Part shown: positions 6,494-6,883 of the stretch, one piece after another | Position numbering within the stretch: position 1 is the first letter of the stretch | Layout: the number at the start of each line of letters is the position of its first letter | Assembly (NCBI GenBank): GCA_031284385.1 | Contig: JAISZZ010000199.1 | Coordinates: 1-6,883 of the forward strand | From: Treponema sp. | GTDB taxonomy: Bacteria; Spirochaetota; Spirochaetia; Treponematales; Breznakiellaceae | Direction of reading: 5' to 3' | Length of the DNA: 6,883 nucleotides | Made by a program: the position numbers and the translations under genes | The notes under the pieces: model-generated | The model's database searches: none | What the model was told of the DNA's origin: nothing | The model's input: only the letters and a program-made list of their open reading frames with translations

Positions 6494-6529
6494 AGCACTG
6501 ATTTATGCGAGTGCGCATAAATCAGTGCT
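6494..6529. repeat. Perfect 16-bp inverted repeat with 4-nt loop
   Basis: Arms 6494-6509 (AGCACTGATTTATGCG) and 6514-6529 (CGCATAAATCAGTGCT) are exactly complementary around AGTG. In permease mRNA this forms a long stable hairpin about 20 nt upstream of the ribosome site. No U-run follows on the minus strand, and only a weak ACTTTAAT on the plus strand, so terminator function is doubtful. It resembles a REP/MITE-like palindromic unit. It contains the upstream in-frame ATG (6516-6518) and could encode MRTRINQC. Confidence 0.9.
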
Positions 6530-6540
6530 ACTTTAATGCC

Positions 6541-6568
6541 GTATTTGCGTAATGAAATGAGCAAATAC
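6541..6568. repeat. 8-bp inverted repeat in the permease leader
   Basis: GTATTTGC (6541-6548) and GCAAATAC (6561-6568) are perfectly complementary around a 12-nt loop. It lies between two stronger hairpins in the same leader and may be part of one structured RNA or one composite repeat. Confidence 0.65.
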
Positions 6569-6571
6569 ATA

Positions 6572-6620
6572 GGGCAACGATGATTGGCTTCAAGTTAATC
6601 AGCGTTGCCCAAGGGCAGCG
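6572..6620. repeat. Long interrupted hairpin with a competing third arm
   Basis: GGGCAACG (6572-6579) pairs perfectly with CGTTGCCC (6603-6610). Inside, after one mismatch, TGATT (6581-6585) pairs with AATCA (6597-6601), then two G-T wobbles and CT/AG close on a 3-nt loop. A third block, GGGCAGCG (6613-6620), can pair with CGTTGCCC instead, with seven of eight positions complementary if the plus-strand U-G wobble is counted; in minus-strand RNA that pair becomes a C-A mismatch. Another TTGCCC lies at 6636-6641. The blocks could form mutually exclusive structures in a transcript, or be remnants of repeat elements. Confidence 0.75.
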
Positions 6621-6662
6621 TCCGTAGTTCCCGCATTGCCCGCGTCTCCCGTTACCGGATTT

Positions 6663-6668
6663 TATAAT
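6663..6668 (+). promoter_or_regulatory. Probable -10 box for the helicase gene
   Basis: A perfect TATAAT lies about 45 bp before the helicase ATG. No good -35 is found at 16-18 bp (TTGCCC at 6636-6641 is 21 bp away). The element overlaps the minus-strand -10, so the two divergent transcripts may share one bidirectional promoter core. A second candidate -10, TAGAAT (6702-6707), would start transcription at or near the ATG itself. Confidence 0.45.
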
Positions 6669-6692
6669 GAATAGCCGCTTTTAGTTTGTCAA
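6664..6692 (-). promoter_or_regulatory. Probable promoter of the permease-ATPase operon
   Basis: On the minus strand a perfect TTGACA (6687-6692) is followed after 17 bp by CATTAT (6664-6669, four of six matches to -10). Transcription would start near 6657, giving a leader of about 195-205 nt before the permease start, which covers all the hairpins between 6494 and 6641. The -10 overlaps the plus-strand TATAAT used for the helicase gene. Confidence 0.55.
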
Positions 6693-6713
6693 CATCCATA
6701 TTAGAATTGAAGG

Positions 6714-6883
6714 ATGAATGAAATACCTCTATATCTGCGGGGTTTGAATGAAGAACAACGCGCAGCCGTGTTTCACGAGGGGAAGCCGCTTTTGATTTTG
6801 GCGGGGGCGGGATCGGGAAAGACGCGGGTCATAACCACGAAAATCGCGTACCTGATACGCGAGAAGGGTTTTAAGCCCTGGTC
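6714..6883 (+). CDS. uvrD: UvrD/PcrA/Rep-family superfamily 1 DNA helicase (3' end cut by window edge)
   Basis: Only the first 56 residues are visible. They carry the helicase Q-motif region LNEEQRAAV (11-19, Gln15) and Walker A AGAGSGKT (30-37) followed by [13 protein letters not shown], the standard opening of UvrD, PcrA and Rep, 3'-5' ATP-dependent helicases of about 650-750 residues acting in nucleotide excision repair, mismatch repair or clearing of replication forks. UvrD, PcrA and Rep cannot be separated on this stretch, so the symbol is provisional. Start: a TGA at 6708-6710 closes the frame just upstream, so ATG 6714 is the earliest start. Its Shine-Dalgarno-like GAAGG (6709-6713) directly abuts the ATG, which is too close for normal use; a TTG at 6744 is the next standard in-frame start but would remove part of the conserved N-terminus. 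Divergent from the permease operon. Confidence 0.9.
   Translation, partial: MNEIPLYLRGLNEEQRAAVFHEGKPLLILAGAGSGKTRVITTKIAYLIREKGFKPW

Larger units (their letters stand above)
6453..6713. other. Divergent intergenic region, 261 bp
   Basis: The region between the permease start and the helicase start contains, from right to left: the overlapping divergent promoters (6663-6692), the competing GGGCA/TGCCC blocks and long hairpin (6572-6641), the 8-bp inverted repeat (6541-6568), the perfect 16-bp hairpin (6494-6529) and the permease ribosome site (6468-6473). I see no additional convincing coding sequence. Confidence 0.7.

Noticed and set aside
6494..6657. A known riboswitch (lysine, glycine, SAM or T-box)
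   Set aside because: I see no T-box core, no known aptamer core sequence and no downstream terminator or clear ribosome-site sequester; only simple hairpins are visible.

Overview
This is a bacterial chromosomal window with mid-range GC. It holds five protein genes and one tRNA. Two of the protein genes are cut by the window edges. The protein style (a thioester alpha-2-macroglobulin, a DHH/DHHA1 phosphoesterase, an exported small protein of unknown family, a UvrD-type helicase start) would suit a spirochaete of the Treponema type. That assignment is an impression from the sequences and is not proven by any marker here.

Layout. Positions 1-3144 (+) carry the C-terminal 1047 residues of a large alpha-2-macroglobulin-like protein with an intact CMEQ thioester motif. 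Convergent with it is a minus-strand two-gene unit: a 145-residue exported protein of unknown function (4212-4649), followed 28 bp downstream by an NrnA-like phosphoesterase (3188-4183). Its promoter region (about 4685-4731) contains a near-perfect 23-bp palindrome over the likely -10 box. A tRNA-Val(UAC) follows on the plus strand (4857-4930) with its own promoter. Convergent with the tRNA is a minus-strand operon encoding a polar amino-acid ABC transporter permease (5805 to about 6452) and its ATPase (4962-5792), with no substrate-binding protein in view. Divergent from this operon, a UvrD/PcrA/Rep-type helicase begins at 6714 and runs off the right edge.

The most unusual aspect is the amount of palindromic sequence inside or touching genes. 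An in-frame 15-bp tandem repeat of small palindromes sits in the macroglobulin thioester domain. Nested inverted repeats encode an extra C-terminal tail on the ABC ATPase. A leader of about 200 nt in front of the permease is packed with three hairpins, including a perfect 16-bp stem that contains the only ATG available to the permease. This looks like a genome colonised by short palindromic elements that can be tolerated in frame. Alternatively, the permease leader may be a regulatory RNA. No classic mobile element, CRISPR array, phage gene or obvious new multi-gene system is visible.
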